64,000 nt of DNA. It comes from an uncultured Clostridia bacterium. Its GTDB lineage: Bacteria > Bacillota > Clostridia > TANB77 > CAG-508. The translations under genes were made by a program, and so were the position numbers. This document shows, in pieces, positions 20,249-29,747 of this stretch. Under the pieces are notes generated by a model. It was given only the letters and a program-made list of their open reading frames with translations. It did not search any database and was not told the DNA's origin. Positions within the stretch are counted from its first letter, which is position 1; the number at the start of each line of letters is the position of its first letter. The stretch spans positions 84,893-148,892 of the forward strand of contig CAMVJW010000004.1 of assembly GCA_947167965.1 (NCBI GenBank). The letters are read 5' to 3'.

Positions 20249-22207
20249 ATGAAAAAAATATTTTTTTCAGGAGACATATTAACAGAAGACGAAAGAAAAG
20301 AATATGAAAATCAAGGGTACAGAATTGATTCATATGATGTAAATTTAAAAAATGATGAAATTATTCAAATATTAAATAAAGAAAATTATGATGGATATAT
20401 ATTGGGTGGAGATGAAATTTTAGATAGAGAAACAATTTTAAAATTTCCAGATTCACTAAAAGTAATATCTTTTTTTGGAGTAGGTTATGAAGCATATATT
20501 GATACAGAAGCAACTAGTGAAAAGAATATTTATGTTACATATACACCTGACACAAATACAAAAGCTGTTGCAGAACATACTATAGCATTAATTCTATCAA
20601 GCACAAGAAATATTATATATGACAACAATAACACTAAATGCGGCAATTGGGAAAAGGAAAGAATAAATGACTTAGAAGGAGCAACAATCGGTATTATAGG
20701 AATGGGAAAAATTGGAACTAGTGTTGCAAGAATTCTAAAATATAGTTTTAACGCAAATTTAATATATTATAGCAGAACAAGAAAAGAAAACCTAGAAAAA
20801 GAATTAGATATGGAGTTTGTCAGTCTAGATGAGCTTTATAGAAGAAGTGATATTGTTTCAATTCATTGTTTATTAAATAATGAAACAAAAAACATGATTA
20901 ATAATGAATCTATATCAAAAATGAAAGATGGTGTTATTATAGTCAATCCATCTAGAGCAAATATAATTGAACCAACTGCATTATTTGAATCATTGGAGAG
21001 TAATAAAATTCGAACAGTAGCATTTGATGCATTTTACAAAGAGCCAATTGATTTAAAAAACGATAAAGACTTTAATCAATTTCAGAAGTTTGCTGATAAT
21101 AGATTAATTATAACCCCACATACTGCATATTTTTCAAATCAAGCTCTAAAGAATATGAAAGATTTAGCATTAAAAAACACTATAGATATTTTAGAAGCAG
21201 GAAAATGTAAATATATAGTTAAAGAAATAGGAAACTATACAGAAAATGTATCTATTTATAAAAACCTTATGTTAAAAAACTACACTTTTCTTATTGTTGA
21301 AGAAGAGAGATATATCCAAATAATCAAAGATTACATGAAAAAATATTTCGGAGATATAAACATAGTTGCAGTCAGTTCAGTGAAAGAATTATTATCAAAT
21401 AATATAATTAAAAATAATACTAAAAAGATATTGATGATATATTCAGAGTTATTAGGTAAATGTGAATCTTCTATTAATGCTTTGGAACAGATAAAAAATC
21501 TAAAAGCTATTTCTTTTGGTAATACATATTTAGATTATATCGATTTAGAATACTGTAAAAAACATAATATAATTGTTACCAGATTAGCAGATTATAGAGC
21601 TGAATTGAGAGCAGATTTAATAATATATATAATGCAGTCTTTACAAGGAAATATTGCAGAGTATATAAAAAAATTAAAAGAAAATAAAGCAGGAATATTT
21701 CCATCTATTTCATTATTCAATAAAAAAGTTGGAATTATAGGTTTAACAGAATTAGGAATTTCGATTGCAGATAAATGTCAAAAATTAGGCATGAAAGTAT
21801 CATATTACAGTGAAAAAAGAAGAAATCAAAGATATGAATTTACAGATATAAAAAATATTATTAAAAACTCAGATTTTATTATAACAGCAAGTTATCCTAA
21901 AGAAGAGCAATATTATTTAAATGACGATATTATAAAAAATATAAATCCAAATTCCTTTATTGTAGCATCTGAACAAGGAAATTCAAATGTAAATGAAAAG
22001 ACCTTTAAGAAACTTATTGAAGAAAATAGAATTCGAGGATATGGATTTACATCATCAAATGATAGTATTAATAATTATAGTGGAAATGTATTCATATTAA
22101 GAGATCAAACCTGGGATTCTGAAGATGTGTATTGTAATTTGGCAACTGAGTGGATAAATAAAATAAATCTTATCTTAAATGGTAAAGAAAAAAATTTAGC
22201 AGTATAA
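20249..22207 (+). CDS. Tandem D-isomer 2-hydroxyacid dehydrogenase-like protein (second half degenerate)
   Basis: N-half 'TIGIIGMGKIGTSVARIL', 'VNPSRANIIE', 'ITPHTAYFS'; C-half 'KVGIIGLTELGISIADKCQKLGMKVSYYS' without matching catalytic Arg/His. Confidence 0.8.
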   Translation: MKKIFFSGDILTEDERKEYENQGYRIDSYDVNLKNDEIIQILNKENYDGYILGGDEILDRETILKFPDSLKVISFFGVGYEAYIDTEATSEKNIYVTYTPDTNTKAVAEHTIALILSSTRNIIYDNNNTKCGNWEKERINDLEGATIGIIGMGKIGTSVARILKYSFNANLIYYSRTRKENLEKELDMEFVSLDELYRRSDIVSIHCLLNNETKNMINNESISKMKDGVIIVNPSRANIIEPTALFESLESNKIRTVAFDAFYKEPIDLKNDKDFNQFQKFADNRLIITPHTAYFSNQALKNMKDLALKNTIDILEAGKCKYIVKEIGNYTENVSIYKNLMLKNYTFLIVEEERYIQIIKDYMKKYFGDINIVAVSSVKELLSNNIIKNNTKKILMIYSELLGKCESSINALEQIKNLKAISFGNTYLDYIDLEYCKKHNIIVTRLADYRAELRADLIIYIMQSLQGNIAEYIKKLKENKAGIFPSISLFNKKVGIIGLTELGISIADKCQKLGMKVSYYSEKRRNQRYEFTDIKNIIKNSDFIITASYPKEEQYYLNDDIIKNINPNSFIVASEQGNSNVNEKTFKKLIEENRIRGYGFTSSNDSINNYSGNVFILRDQTWDSEDVYCNLATEWINKINLILNGKEKNLAV

Positions 22208-22216
22208 TAAAATTAA

Positions 22217-22252
22217 CACAAGATATTATAAAATAATATATAATATCTTGTG
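22217..22252. terminator. Perfect 14-bp inverted repeat, putative terminator
   Basis: cacaagatattata-aaataata-tataatatcttgtg; followed by poly-A rather than poly-T on +. Confidence 0.45.
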
Positions 22253-22700
22253 AAAAAAAATTACTGTAATATAATAATGTCATATTTTTTATATACATTT
22301 TATAATGAGAAAATTGCAGAAAGTAAGAAAGCTAATGAATTAACTTCAGAAGTTAACAATTTACAAACTACTATTTCAAATTTAGAAAATAAATCAAATA
22401 CAATTTCTAATACAATAAACTCAGATAACAATAATAATACAACAGTAAATAATTCAAATAATTCAACTACTAGTGAAATAGATAAAAAAACTAAAAATAA
22501 TACAAATAATAAACGTATAAAATATGAATTTACAAGTGCAGATAATGCCACAGTAAAATGAACAATTATATGTTTATGAAGAAAACATATCTGGCCATAA
22601 ATATCAACTAACGTTTAAATTTAATGATAATAAAGATACAGTAAAAGTATCTGAATATGATAATGATAATGAATTAGGAGAAATAAACTTATTCAGATAG
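22250..22700 (+). pseudogene. Coiled-coil/Asn-rich protein, frameshifted
   Basis: 103-aa ORF ends at 22561; adjacent frame continues EQLYVYEENISGHKYQLTFKFNDNKDTVKVSEYDNDNELGEINLFR*. Confidence 0.55.
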
Positions 22701-22896
22701 TCAATTATTTGATAAATCGAGTCAAGAAATTGGCTATTTTTTTATGAAATCTATAATAGTTAGTATAACAATAATTTAAAGAATAGTATTTTTTCTATAT
22801 ATAAGTTGGACAAAAAAATAAATATATGATAAGATTTGTTAAAAAAAGATAAATTTTAGATTATTAGTTAAACAATAAAAATATAGGAGAACTATA

Positions 22897-23244
22897 ATGA
22901 ATATGAATATTGAGGTTGAAAGAGTAATTATAACTGTAACAATACCACTAGAATATGTTGAAATTGTAAGAAATGCAGTTTGTAATAGTGGTGCTGGTAT
23001 TATAAGGAATTATACTTACTGTACTTCTTCAACTAAATCATTAGGGACTTTTAAACCTAATAATAATGCTAATCCATTTATTGGCGAAAAAAATAAACTT
23101 GAATATGTAGAAGAAGAAAGATTGGAATTTGTTTGTGATGTTAATAATGTAAAAAATGTATTATCTGAACTTAGAAAAGTACATCCATATGAAGAGCCAG
23201 CAATAAATATATATCCACTAATAGATGAAAGATATTTTAAATAA
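22897..23244 (+). CDS. NIF3/YqfO-type CutA-like domain protein
   Basis: 'YVEIVRNAVCNSGAGIIRNYTYCTSSTKSLGTFKP...HPYEEPAINIYPL'. Confidence 0.7.
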   Translation: MNMNIEVERVIITVTIPLEYVEIVRNAVCNSGAGIIRNYTYCTSSTKSLGTFKPNNNANPFIGEKNKLEYVEEERLEFVCDVNNVKNVLSELRKVHPYEEPAINIYPLIDERYFK

Positions 23245-23369
23245 TAATGTGAAAAGATAACCAAATAATGGCAACAATACAAGAGTATAAAAAATTTGTT
23301 TTAGGACATTAGATTTATTAGATAGTATAACTTGCATATAAATAAGATTACAAATGGAGGTATTTTTAA

Positions 23370-23795
23370 ATGGAAAAATCAAAAGAAAAAATACTAGTAA
23401 GCAGTTGTTTATTAGGTCTTAATTGTAGATTTGATGGTGAAAACAATTATTCAAAAGAAATAGATGAGTTTTTAAAGGATTATGAGGTTGTTCCAGTTTG
23501 CCCTGAAATTATGGGTGGCTTGCCAACTCCTCGTATTGGGGCAGAAAGAGTAGGAGATAAGGTTTTTACTAAAGAAGGTAGAGATGTTACAGCACAATAT
23601 AAAAAAGGTGCTGAAGAAGTTCTTTTTCTAGCAAAAAAATATAATATAAAAAAAGCATTATTTAAATTAAGAAGCCCATCATGTGGAAGTAATAAAATCT
23701 ACGATGGTACTTTTACTAACACAGTAACAGATGGTAATGGTGTAACAGCCGAACTTTTGAAAGAAAATGGTATCGAAATTATAACTATAAAATAA
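23370..23795 (+). CDS. DUF523 family (TudS-like thiouracil desulfidase family)
   Basis: 'ILVSSCLLGLNCRFDGENN', 'PVCPEIMGGLPTPR', 'FKLRSPSCG'. Confidence 0.85.
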   Translation: MEKSKEKILVSSCLLGLNCRFDGENNYSKEIDEFLKDYEVVPVCPEIMGGLPTPRIGAERVGDKVFTKEGRDVTAQYKKGAEEVLFLAKKYNIKKALFKLRSPSCGSNKIYDGTFTNTVTDGNGVTAELLKENGIEIITIK

Positions 23796-23849
23796 TTTTC
23801 CTATAATTACGTGAAAAAAATATATTAAAAGGAGATTAATATTAGAATA

Positions 23850-24617
23850 ATGGAAGAAAAAATTTTCTATAACAGTATGAATAATAAACTTTGTGGAATT
23901 ATTAAATCTGCAAATAACAATAAGGTTGTAATAATGTGTCATGGAATTAGAAGTAATAAAGAAGAATGTGGCAGTTTTTCATATCTAGCAAAAAGATTAA
24001 ATGAGGAAGGATATAGTTCTTTTAGATTTGATTTTAATGGTCATGGCGAAAGTAGTGGAAATGACCTTGATTTTTCTATTTCAAGTGCAATAATTGATTT
24101 AAAAAATACAATTAAAATGTTAAAGGAAAAAGGGTATAGTGAATTTATATTATTAGGAGCAAGTTTTGGAGCTAGTATAGTTTCAATGTTTCCATATCAA
24201 GACTATAACTGTATTAAAGGTATTATTTTATGGTTTGGTGCGCTAAATCATAATTGCATAAAAATTGGAAATCTATTTTCTGATGAAAATAAAAAAATTG
24301 CTGAAGAAAATGGTTTTTATATATCAAAGAGCATAAATACAGGAAAGGAATTTAAATTTGGATTAGAGCTTTTTAATGAAGTAGATGAATATAAACCTTA
24401 TGAATATTTAAAAAAATTAAATTTACCTAAATTATTTGTTCATGGTAAAGCAGATAGTGTGGTGCCATATAAAATTTCTGAAGAAGTATCTAAAATGTGC
24501 AATAGTTCAAAATTAGAACTTATAGAAAATGGAGAACACTCATTTAAAAATTCAAAAGATGCTTTAGAAAATGCAGTTGATGTAACTGTAAAATTTGTAA
24601 AAGAAGTTCTAAAATAA
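23850..24617 (+). CDS. Alpha/beta hydrolase
   Basis: 'VIMCHGIRSNKEE', 'LLGASFGASIVSM', 'FVHGKADSVVPY', 'ENGEHSF'. Confidence 0.88.
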   Translation: MEEKIFYNSMNNKLCGIIKSANNNKVVIMCHGIRSNKEECGSFSYLAKRLNEEGYSSFRFDFNGHGESSGNDLDFSISSAIIDLKNTIKMLKEKGYSEFILLGASFGASIVSMFPYQDYNCIKGIILWFGALNHNCIKIGNLFSDENKKIAEENGFYISKSINTGKEFKFGLELFNEVDEYKPYEYLKKLNLPKLFVHGKADSVVPYKISEEVSKMCNSSKLELIENGEHSFKNSKDALENAVDVTVKFVKEVLK

Positions 24618-24993
24618 TAAATTTGGAAAAAATGGATTAGAGAAAGATATAAGTATTTGTGATGAGGTGGAATTACCTTTATCATATGAGGCTTATGAGC
24701 ATCTTAAACAAAAAATTGATGGAAGAACCATCTTCAAAACAAGGTTTATTATACCTTTGTCTGATGGATTAAAGGTAGAAATAGATAAATTTAAAGATTT
24801 TTTCGATGGAGTATGTTTTGCAGAAATAGAGTTTAAAAGTGAAGAACAAGCAAATTCATATAAAGTTCCTGACTGGTTAGGAGAAGATATATCAAATCAG
24901 AAAAGAGTAAAAAATGGATACATGGCTATCTATGCAAATGATATTAATGAATATAAAGATTTATTTTTAAAAAATGGAGCAAAAAATGAGTAA
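24613..24993 (+). pseudogene. CYTH domain protein, 5'-truncated
   Basis: KFGKNGLEKDISICDEVELPLSYEAYEHLKQKIDGRTIFKTRFIIPLSDGLKVEIDKFKDFFDGVCFAEIEFKSEEQA; N-terminal ExExK strand missing. Confidence 0.65.
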
Positions 24994-25639
24994 CGAAGAA
25001 ATAATAGAAATAATTAAACAACATGTAAAAAGTGTATGTGAAAATGACTCATCAGGGCATGATTGGTGGCACATTTATAGAGTTTATAATAATGCAATAT
25101 TAATTAATAAAAAAGAAAAAGCAAATGAGTTTATAATAGCATTAATTGTTTTAATGCATGATTTATATGATGAGAAATTCTATAGTGGAGATCAAAAAAT
25201 AGCTTTAAAAAATCTTTTACAAGAGCTAAATATATACAATTCTATTCCAAAGGAAGATATTACAAATATTATAGATAGTTGTGTTAATTTAGCATTTAGC
25301 AAAAGTATTACAGAAAAACATGAATTATCAAAAGAAGGAAAAATAGTACAGGACGCAGATAGATTAGATGCATTAGGTGCAATATCAATTGCAAGAACTT
25401 TTACTTATGGTGGTGATAAAGGATTACCTATATATGATCCTAACATTACTAAAGTTCTAGATGAAAAAGAATATAAAAAAACTAGATCTAAAACATCAAT
25501 TAATCATTTTTATGATAAAGTATTAAAAGTTAAAAATTTAATGAATACAGATACAGCCAAAAGGATTGCAATCCATAGACATGAATTTGTAGAAAAATAT
25601 TTAAAAGAGTTTTTTGATGAATGGAATGGAATATGTTAA
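24974..25639 (+). CDS. HD-domain phosphohydrolase
   Basis: 'SSGHDWWHIYRVYNNA', 'LIVLMHDLYDEKF', 'VQDADRLDALGAI'; ATG at 24986 likely. Confidence 0.88.
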   Translation: MEQKMSNEEIIEIIKQHVKSVCENDSSGHDWWHIYRVYNNAILINKKEKANEFIIALIVLMHDLYDEKFYSGDQKIALKNLLQELNIYNSIPKEDITNIIDSCVNLAFSKSITEKHELSKEGKIVQDADRLDALGAISIARTFTYGGDKGLPIYDPNITKVLDEKEYKKTRSKTSINHFYDKVLKVKNLMNTDTAKRIAIHRHEFVEKYLKEFFDEWNGIC

Positions 25640-25675
25640 TTATTATTGAATATTAAAAAGGGAATGGATTTTTAA

Positions 25676-26146
25676 ATGGATGATATAAAATATGAAAACG
25701 ATCATTTTAAATTTGCTTACAGAGTATCTGCTATTATATACAATTTAGATAAAACAGATATTTTATTATTTACTGGAAAAGATATGACCTATTATATGTT
25801 ACCTGGGGGTAAAGTAAAAGAATTAGAAAATAGTATAGATGCTATTAAAAGAGAGATAGAAGAAGAAATCGGATTTAAGTCTTTAAACTTTACACTATCT
25901 GGAATAAGTGAAGAAATTATAAAACATAATAATGAAAATATACATCAGATAACACTCACATATTCAACAGTTTATCGAAGTTCACAACATAAAACAGAGT
26001 TTAAAAGCGTAGAATCTGATTGGATTAGTTTTAAATGGGTAAAAATCAACGAATTGCATAAGTATAAAATACATCCTAGTAATATAATAAACATGTTAAA
26101 TAAATCCAATCCAATAGAAATAGTCCATATTATAGAAAACAAATAA
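25676..26146 (+). CDS. NUDIX hydrolase
   Basis: NUDIX-like box 'GGKVKELENSIDAIKREIEEEIGFKS'. Confidence 0.85.
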   Translation: MDDIKYENDHFKFAYRVSAIIYNLDKTDILLFTGKDMTYYMLPGGKVKELENSIDAIKREIEEEIGFKSLNFTLSGISEEIIKHNNENIHQITLTYSTVYRSSQHKTEFKSVESDWISFKWVKINELHKYKIHPSNIINMLNKSNPIEIVHIIENK

Positions 26147-26218
26147 TTATAACTTTTTAATTACAAAATTTACCAAGAACTTAATAATTTATATCATATA
26201 TTAAATAAATAGGAGGAA

Positions 26219-26770
26219 ATGTATATGAAAGAAGAAATTATCAGTTCAGACGGTCTTAGTCACAACAGTCAAAATCTCGGAAAACTAATTATTACTTGTG
26301 GAAAAATATGTAGTGGAAAGAGTGTATATTCTAAAAAATTAAAGGACACTTTAAATGCTGTAGTTATTTCACTAGATGAAGCAACTTTTGATTTAATTAA
26401 TAATGAACAAGGCGAATATTTTGATATTTTTTCCGAAAAGCTTATAAAATACTTAACAAAAAAAGTAGCAGAAATTGTAAAAGCTGGTGCAAATGTTATT
26501 TTTGAAAGAGGTCTTTGGACAAAAGCAGCAAGAGAAAAAATCAGAAAATACTATAATGATTTAGGTATTCCGTGCGAAATTCATTATGTGTGTGTTGATG
26601 ATGAAACTTGGAAAAAAAATATAGAAGAAAGAAATCAAAGAATAATGGAAGGAAGAGGAGGCTCAGATTTCTATTTAAATAAGGGATTAATGGATAAATT
26701 AAGCTCTAAGTGGGAAGAACCTTCTCAAGAAGAAATTGATGTTATATATAATGTAAATAGATCTAAATAA
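26219..26770 (+). CDS. P-loop kinase (AAA_33-like)
   Basis: Walker A 'CGKICSGKSVYSKKL', 'ISLDEATFDLI', 'GANVIFERGLW'; ATG at 26225 likely. Confidence 0.75.
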   Translation: MYMKEEIISSDGLSHNSQNLGKLIITCGKICSGKSVYSKKLKDTLNAVVISLDEATFDLINNEQGEYFDIFSEKLIKYLTKKVAEIVKAGANVIFERGLWTKAAREKIRKYYNDLGIPCEIHYVCVDDETWKKNIEERNQRIMEGRGGSDFYLNKGLMDKLSSKWEEPSQEEIDVIYNVNRSK

Positions 26771-26809
26771 AATTATATCAATTAAAATTCTAAATGTAGG
26801 AGTATAAAT

Positions 26810-27790
26810 ATGAGCAAACCACTTAAAATATGTGTATTAGATATTAATGATTCAACAAAATTCAAACAACTATCAGAATTATACATAGAGTTTTTAATTA
26901 ATATTTTTATTAGAAACAAACCCAAATATGCGGATTTAGAAATATCCAAGCAATACGAAATTGTAAAAAAAGCCATACAGGAATATAAAGGCGAAAAAAA
27001 ACTAGAAGTACTAACATATCAAAATATACAAGATATAAATGATGCAATAAATAGTAGTATTATGTCTGCAAAAAAAAGTAAATATAAAAAAAGATTGCAT
27101 CCAGATACAATTTCAAGGTATTATATATTAACCGATAAAAATAGAGTTGTTGGCTTCCAAAAAGCTGAAATAGATTTCGATGATGAATATGATATAACTG
27201 AAGGATGGAGAACTGAAGCATATACAAAACCAGAGTATGCAAGCATTTTGGGAGATGTTATAGATAGCAATAATAAATTACATACAAATACTTATTATAG
27301 TAAAGTTATATATGACGATATAAGTAATTGGTTTAAAGAAAATGGCGTAACTACTGAGAAAACAAGTACTGGGGTAAATATGTTTCAAAATATATATGCA
27401 TATATAATGATATTAGGTTTCTTGCCTTATGACATAGATAGTGATAGTACTTATATTTTTCTTCAAAAAGATTTAAAACATAATCCTATTAAAAAGTCTA
27501 TATTAAAAAAAATATATCATTTATATTGTGATTATAGACTACAGGCTAAGCAAAATAGAAGTCAAATATTAAGTGAACTAGATGAAATACCTGAATTAAA
27601 TGAATTGACTGATGAACAAAAGCGCGACCTTGCCACTTGTTTTTTTAATCCGAATAATCCTACAAATCATTTTTTAACAAATGAAATAGGGATTAGTGTT
27701 AATTCAATTCCATTGAAAAAAATTTCTGAGAGTTCAAGTAGAGTTGCTCATGATATGTCATCAATTATTTCAAAAGACAATAGTAAGTAG
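26810..27790 (+). CDS. Hypothetical protein
   Basis: 326-aa ORF with own RBS; no family recognised. Confidence 0.6.
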   Translation: MSKPLKICVLDINDSTKFKQLSELYIEFLINIFIRNKPKYADLEISKQYEIVKKAIQEYKGEKKLEVLTYQNIQDINDAINSSIMSAKKSKYKKRLHPDTISRYYILTDKNRVVGFQKAEIDFDDEYDITEGWRTEAYTKPEYASILGDVIDSNNKLHTNTYYSKVIYDDISNWFKENGVTTEKTSTGVNMFQNIYAYIMILGFLPYDIDSDSTYIFLQKDLKHNPIKKSILKKIYHLYCDYRLQAKQNRSQILSELDEIPELNELTDEQKRDLATCFFNPNNPTNHFLTNEIGISVNSIPLKKISESSSRVAHDMSSIISKDNSK

Positions 27791-27857
27791 AATTTTATGC
27801 GGAGGTAGTATAATATTGGGAAAAAAAATAAAAAATCTAGATAATTTTACTAAATAT

Positions 27858-28424
27858 ATGAAAGTTTTAATATTAAGTTTTAGTAACAATAAAGTTAATA
27901 AAGATAGTTTTATTCCTAATAAAAAAGGATTAACATTTGCATGTGTTGATGTATGCATTAATAACCTTAGTAAACGAAAAATTGAAGCAGAACATATTTG
28001 TATGAATTTTAAAAATATAAAAAAATGTATGGCATGTGGAGAAAGAGGGTGGGGAAGTTGTTTAAAAGAACATAAATGTATTTTAGATGACGATTTTAAT
28101 ACTATTTATAATTTAATGAATGATTGCGATGGATATATTTTTATTACTCCAGTTTACTTTTGGGAAATGAGTGAAAGTGCAAAAACATTTTTTGATAGAT
28201 TAAAAAGATGTGATGTATTTAATGAAAATTCTAAAATTAAAGGAAAAAAATTCATCTCAATTGCATGTGCCGGAGGAAGTGGTAATGGGACTGAAAATAC
28301 TTTAAATCAATTTGATGTATTAAACCACTTTATGAATATGGAAATGATAGGTAGAATTCCAGTTACGAAATATAATTATGTTGAAAAAACTAATGAAATA
28401 AATAAATGTATAGAAAATTTTTGA
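27858..28424 (+). CDS. NAD(P)H-dependent FMN reductase-like flavoprotein
   Basis: 'MKVLILSFSNNKVNKD', 'CMACGERGWGSCLKEHKCILDDDF', 'FITPVYFWEMSESAKTFFDRL'; ORF-track start 27744 overlaps the upstream gene. Confidence 0.75.
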   Translation: MKVLILSFSNNKVNKDSFIPNKKGLTFACVDVCINNLSKRKIEAEHICMNFKNIKKCMACGERGWGSCLKEHKCILDDDFNTIYNLMNDCDGYIFITPVYFWEMSESAKTFFDRLKRCDVFNENSKIKGKKFISIACAGGSGNGTENTLNQFDVLNHFMNMEMIGRIPVTKYNYVEKTNEINKCIENF

Positions 28425-28473
28425 GAATATATACAAAATTAAAATTTGCGGAGTATTATAACTTAAAAAACAA

Positions 28474-28497
28474 AATAATAATAATAATAATAATAAT
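28474..28497 (+). repeat. Trinucleotide microsatellite (AAT)8 next to an RBS
   Basis: Eight AAT units directly before GGAG (28501) of the NUDIX gene. Confidence 0.9.
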
Positions 28498-28514
28498 AAA
28501 GGAGATTAAAGAAA

Positions 28515-28916
28515 ATGAAATTAATTGATAAAATTGCATTTATATATTTAAAAGATGGAAATATTTTAAGTACTTTATCCAAAGGAAAAGATACATATTA
28601 TATTCCTGGTGGAAAAAGAGAGCCAAATGAAACAGATGAAGAAACATTGATTAGAGAATGTAAAGAAGAATTATCAATCAATATAAAAAGGGATACAATA
28701 AAGTATTATGGCACATTTGAAGCACAAGCACATGGAAAGGCTGAAGGTATATTAGTTAAAATGACATGCTATACAGCCGAATTTGATGGCGAATTAACAC
28801 CAGACTCAGAAATTCAAGAGATTAAATGGCTTAATTATAGTAACTTAGATGTAAAAATATCACCAGTTGATACGATAATTTTTAAAGATCTTTATGATAA
28901 AGGTTTAATAAAATAA
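28515..28916 (+). CDS. NUDIX hydrolase
   Basis: 'GGKREPNETDEETLIRECKEELSINI'. Confidence 0.88.
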   Translation: MKLIDKIAFIYLKDGNILSTLSKGKDTYYIPGGKREPNETDEETLIRECKEELSINIKRDTIKYYGTFEAQAHGKAEGILVKMTCYTAEFDGELTPDSEIQEIKWLNYSNLDVKISPVDTIIFKDLYDKGLIK

Positions 28917-28929
28917 AATAAAATAAAAT
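28910..28929 (+). repeat. Pentanucleotide repeat (AAAAT)4 spanning stop and next start codon
   Basis: aaaataaaataaaataaaatg; stop of NUDIX and ATG (28928) lie in the repeat. Confidence 0.85.
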
Positions 28930-29581
28930 GAAAGGAAGAAGAAAAGTGAATTTAGAATTAATAACACATAGTGCAATTAGAATTATATCAAATGATGGAA
29001 AAGTAATATATTTTGATCCATTTAAGTTAAATGATTTTTATTTAAATGATTCAAATATTATATTTGTAACGCATTCACATTATGATCATTTTTCACCAGA
29101 AGACATAAAAAAAATTAAAAACAAAGATACAAAAATTGTTATTGCTGAAGACCTATTTGAAAAAGCAATTCAATGTGGATTTAATGAATCTAATATATTA
29201 AAAGTTTTGCCAAATAGTGAATATATTATTGATGGTATAAGTTTTAGAACTATTCCAGCATATAATACTAATAAAAATTTTCATAAAAAAGAATATAACT
29301 GGGTTGGCTATATAATAAGAATTGATGATTCGGTCATTTATGTTGCTGGGGATACAGATATTACAGATGAAGCTTTACGAATAAAATGTGATATTGCATT
29401 TGTTCCTGTTGGTGGAACTTATACAATGACTGCAGAAGAAGCGGCTAATCTAATAGAACAAATAAAACCTAATCAATTTGCAGTACCAACACATTATCAA
29501 ACTATTGTAGGTTCAACAGAAGATGCTGAGCGATTTAAATCATTATTAGAAAATAAAGTGGATGTAAAAATACTAATGTAA
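28928..29581 (+). CDS. MBL-fold metal-dependent hydrolase (UPF0173-like)
   Basis: 'FVTHSHYDHFSPEDI', 'YVAGDTDIT', 'PVGGTYTMTAEEAA', 'PTHY'. Confidence 0.85.
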   Translation: MKGRRKVNLELITHSAIRIISNDGKVIYFDPFKLNDFYLNDSNIIFVTHSHYDHFSPEDIKKIKNKDTKIVIAEDLFEKAIQCGFNESNILKVLPNSEYIIDGISFRTIPAYNTNKNFHKKEYNWVGYIIRIDDSVIYVAGDTDITDEALRIKCDIAFVPVGGTYTMTAEEAANLIEQIKPNQFAVPTHYQTIVGSTEDAERFKSLLENKVDVKILM

Positions 29582-29747
29582 TTTATATTTACATACTATT
29601 AATTATAAATAATATCATAGATTAAAAATAATTGTTTTAATTTTTGATATTATTTTTTTATAACAAATAAAATTACTTAAAAACATTGTAAAATCAAAGA
29701 ATTTATGATATAACTAATACTAGTTTAAAAAACGAAAGGAAAGAAAA

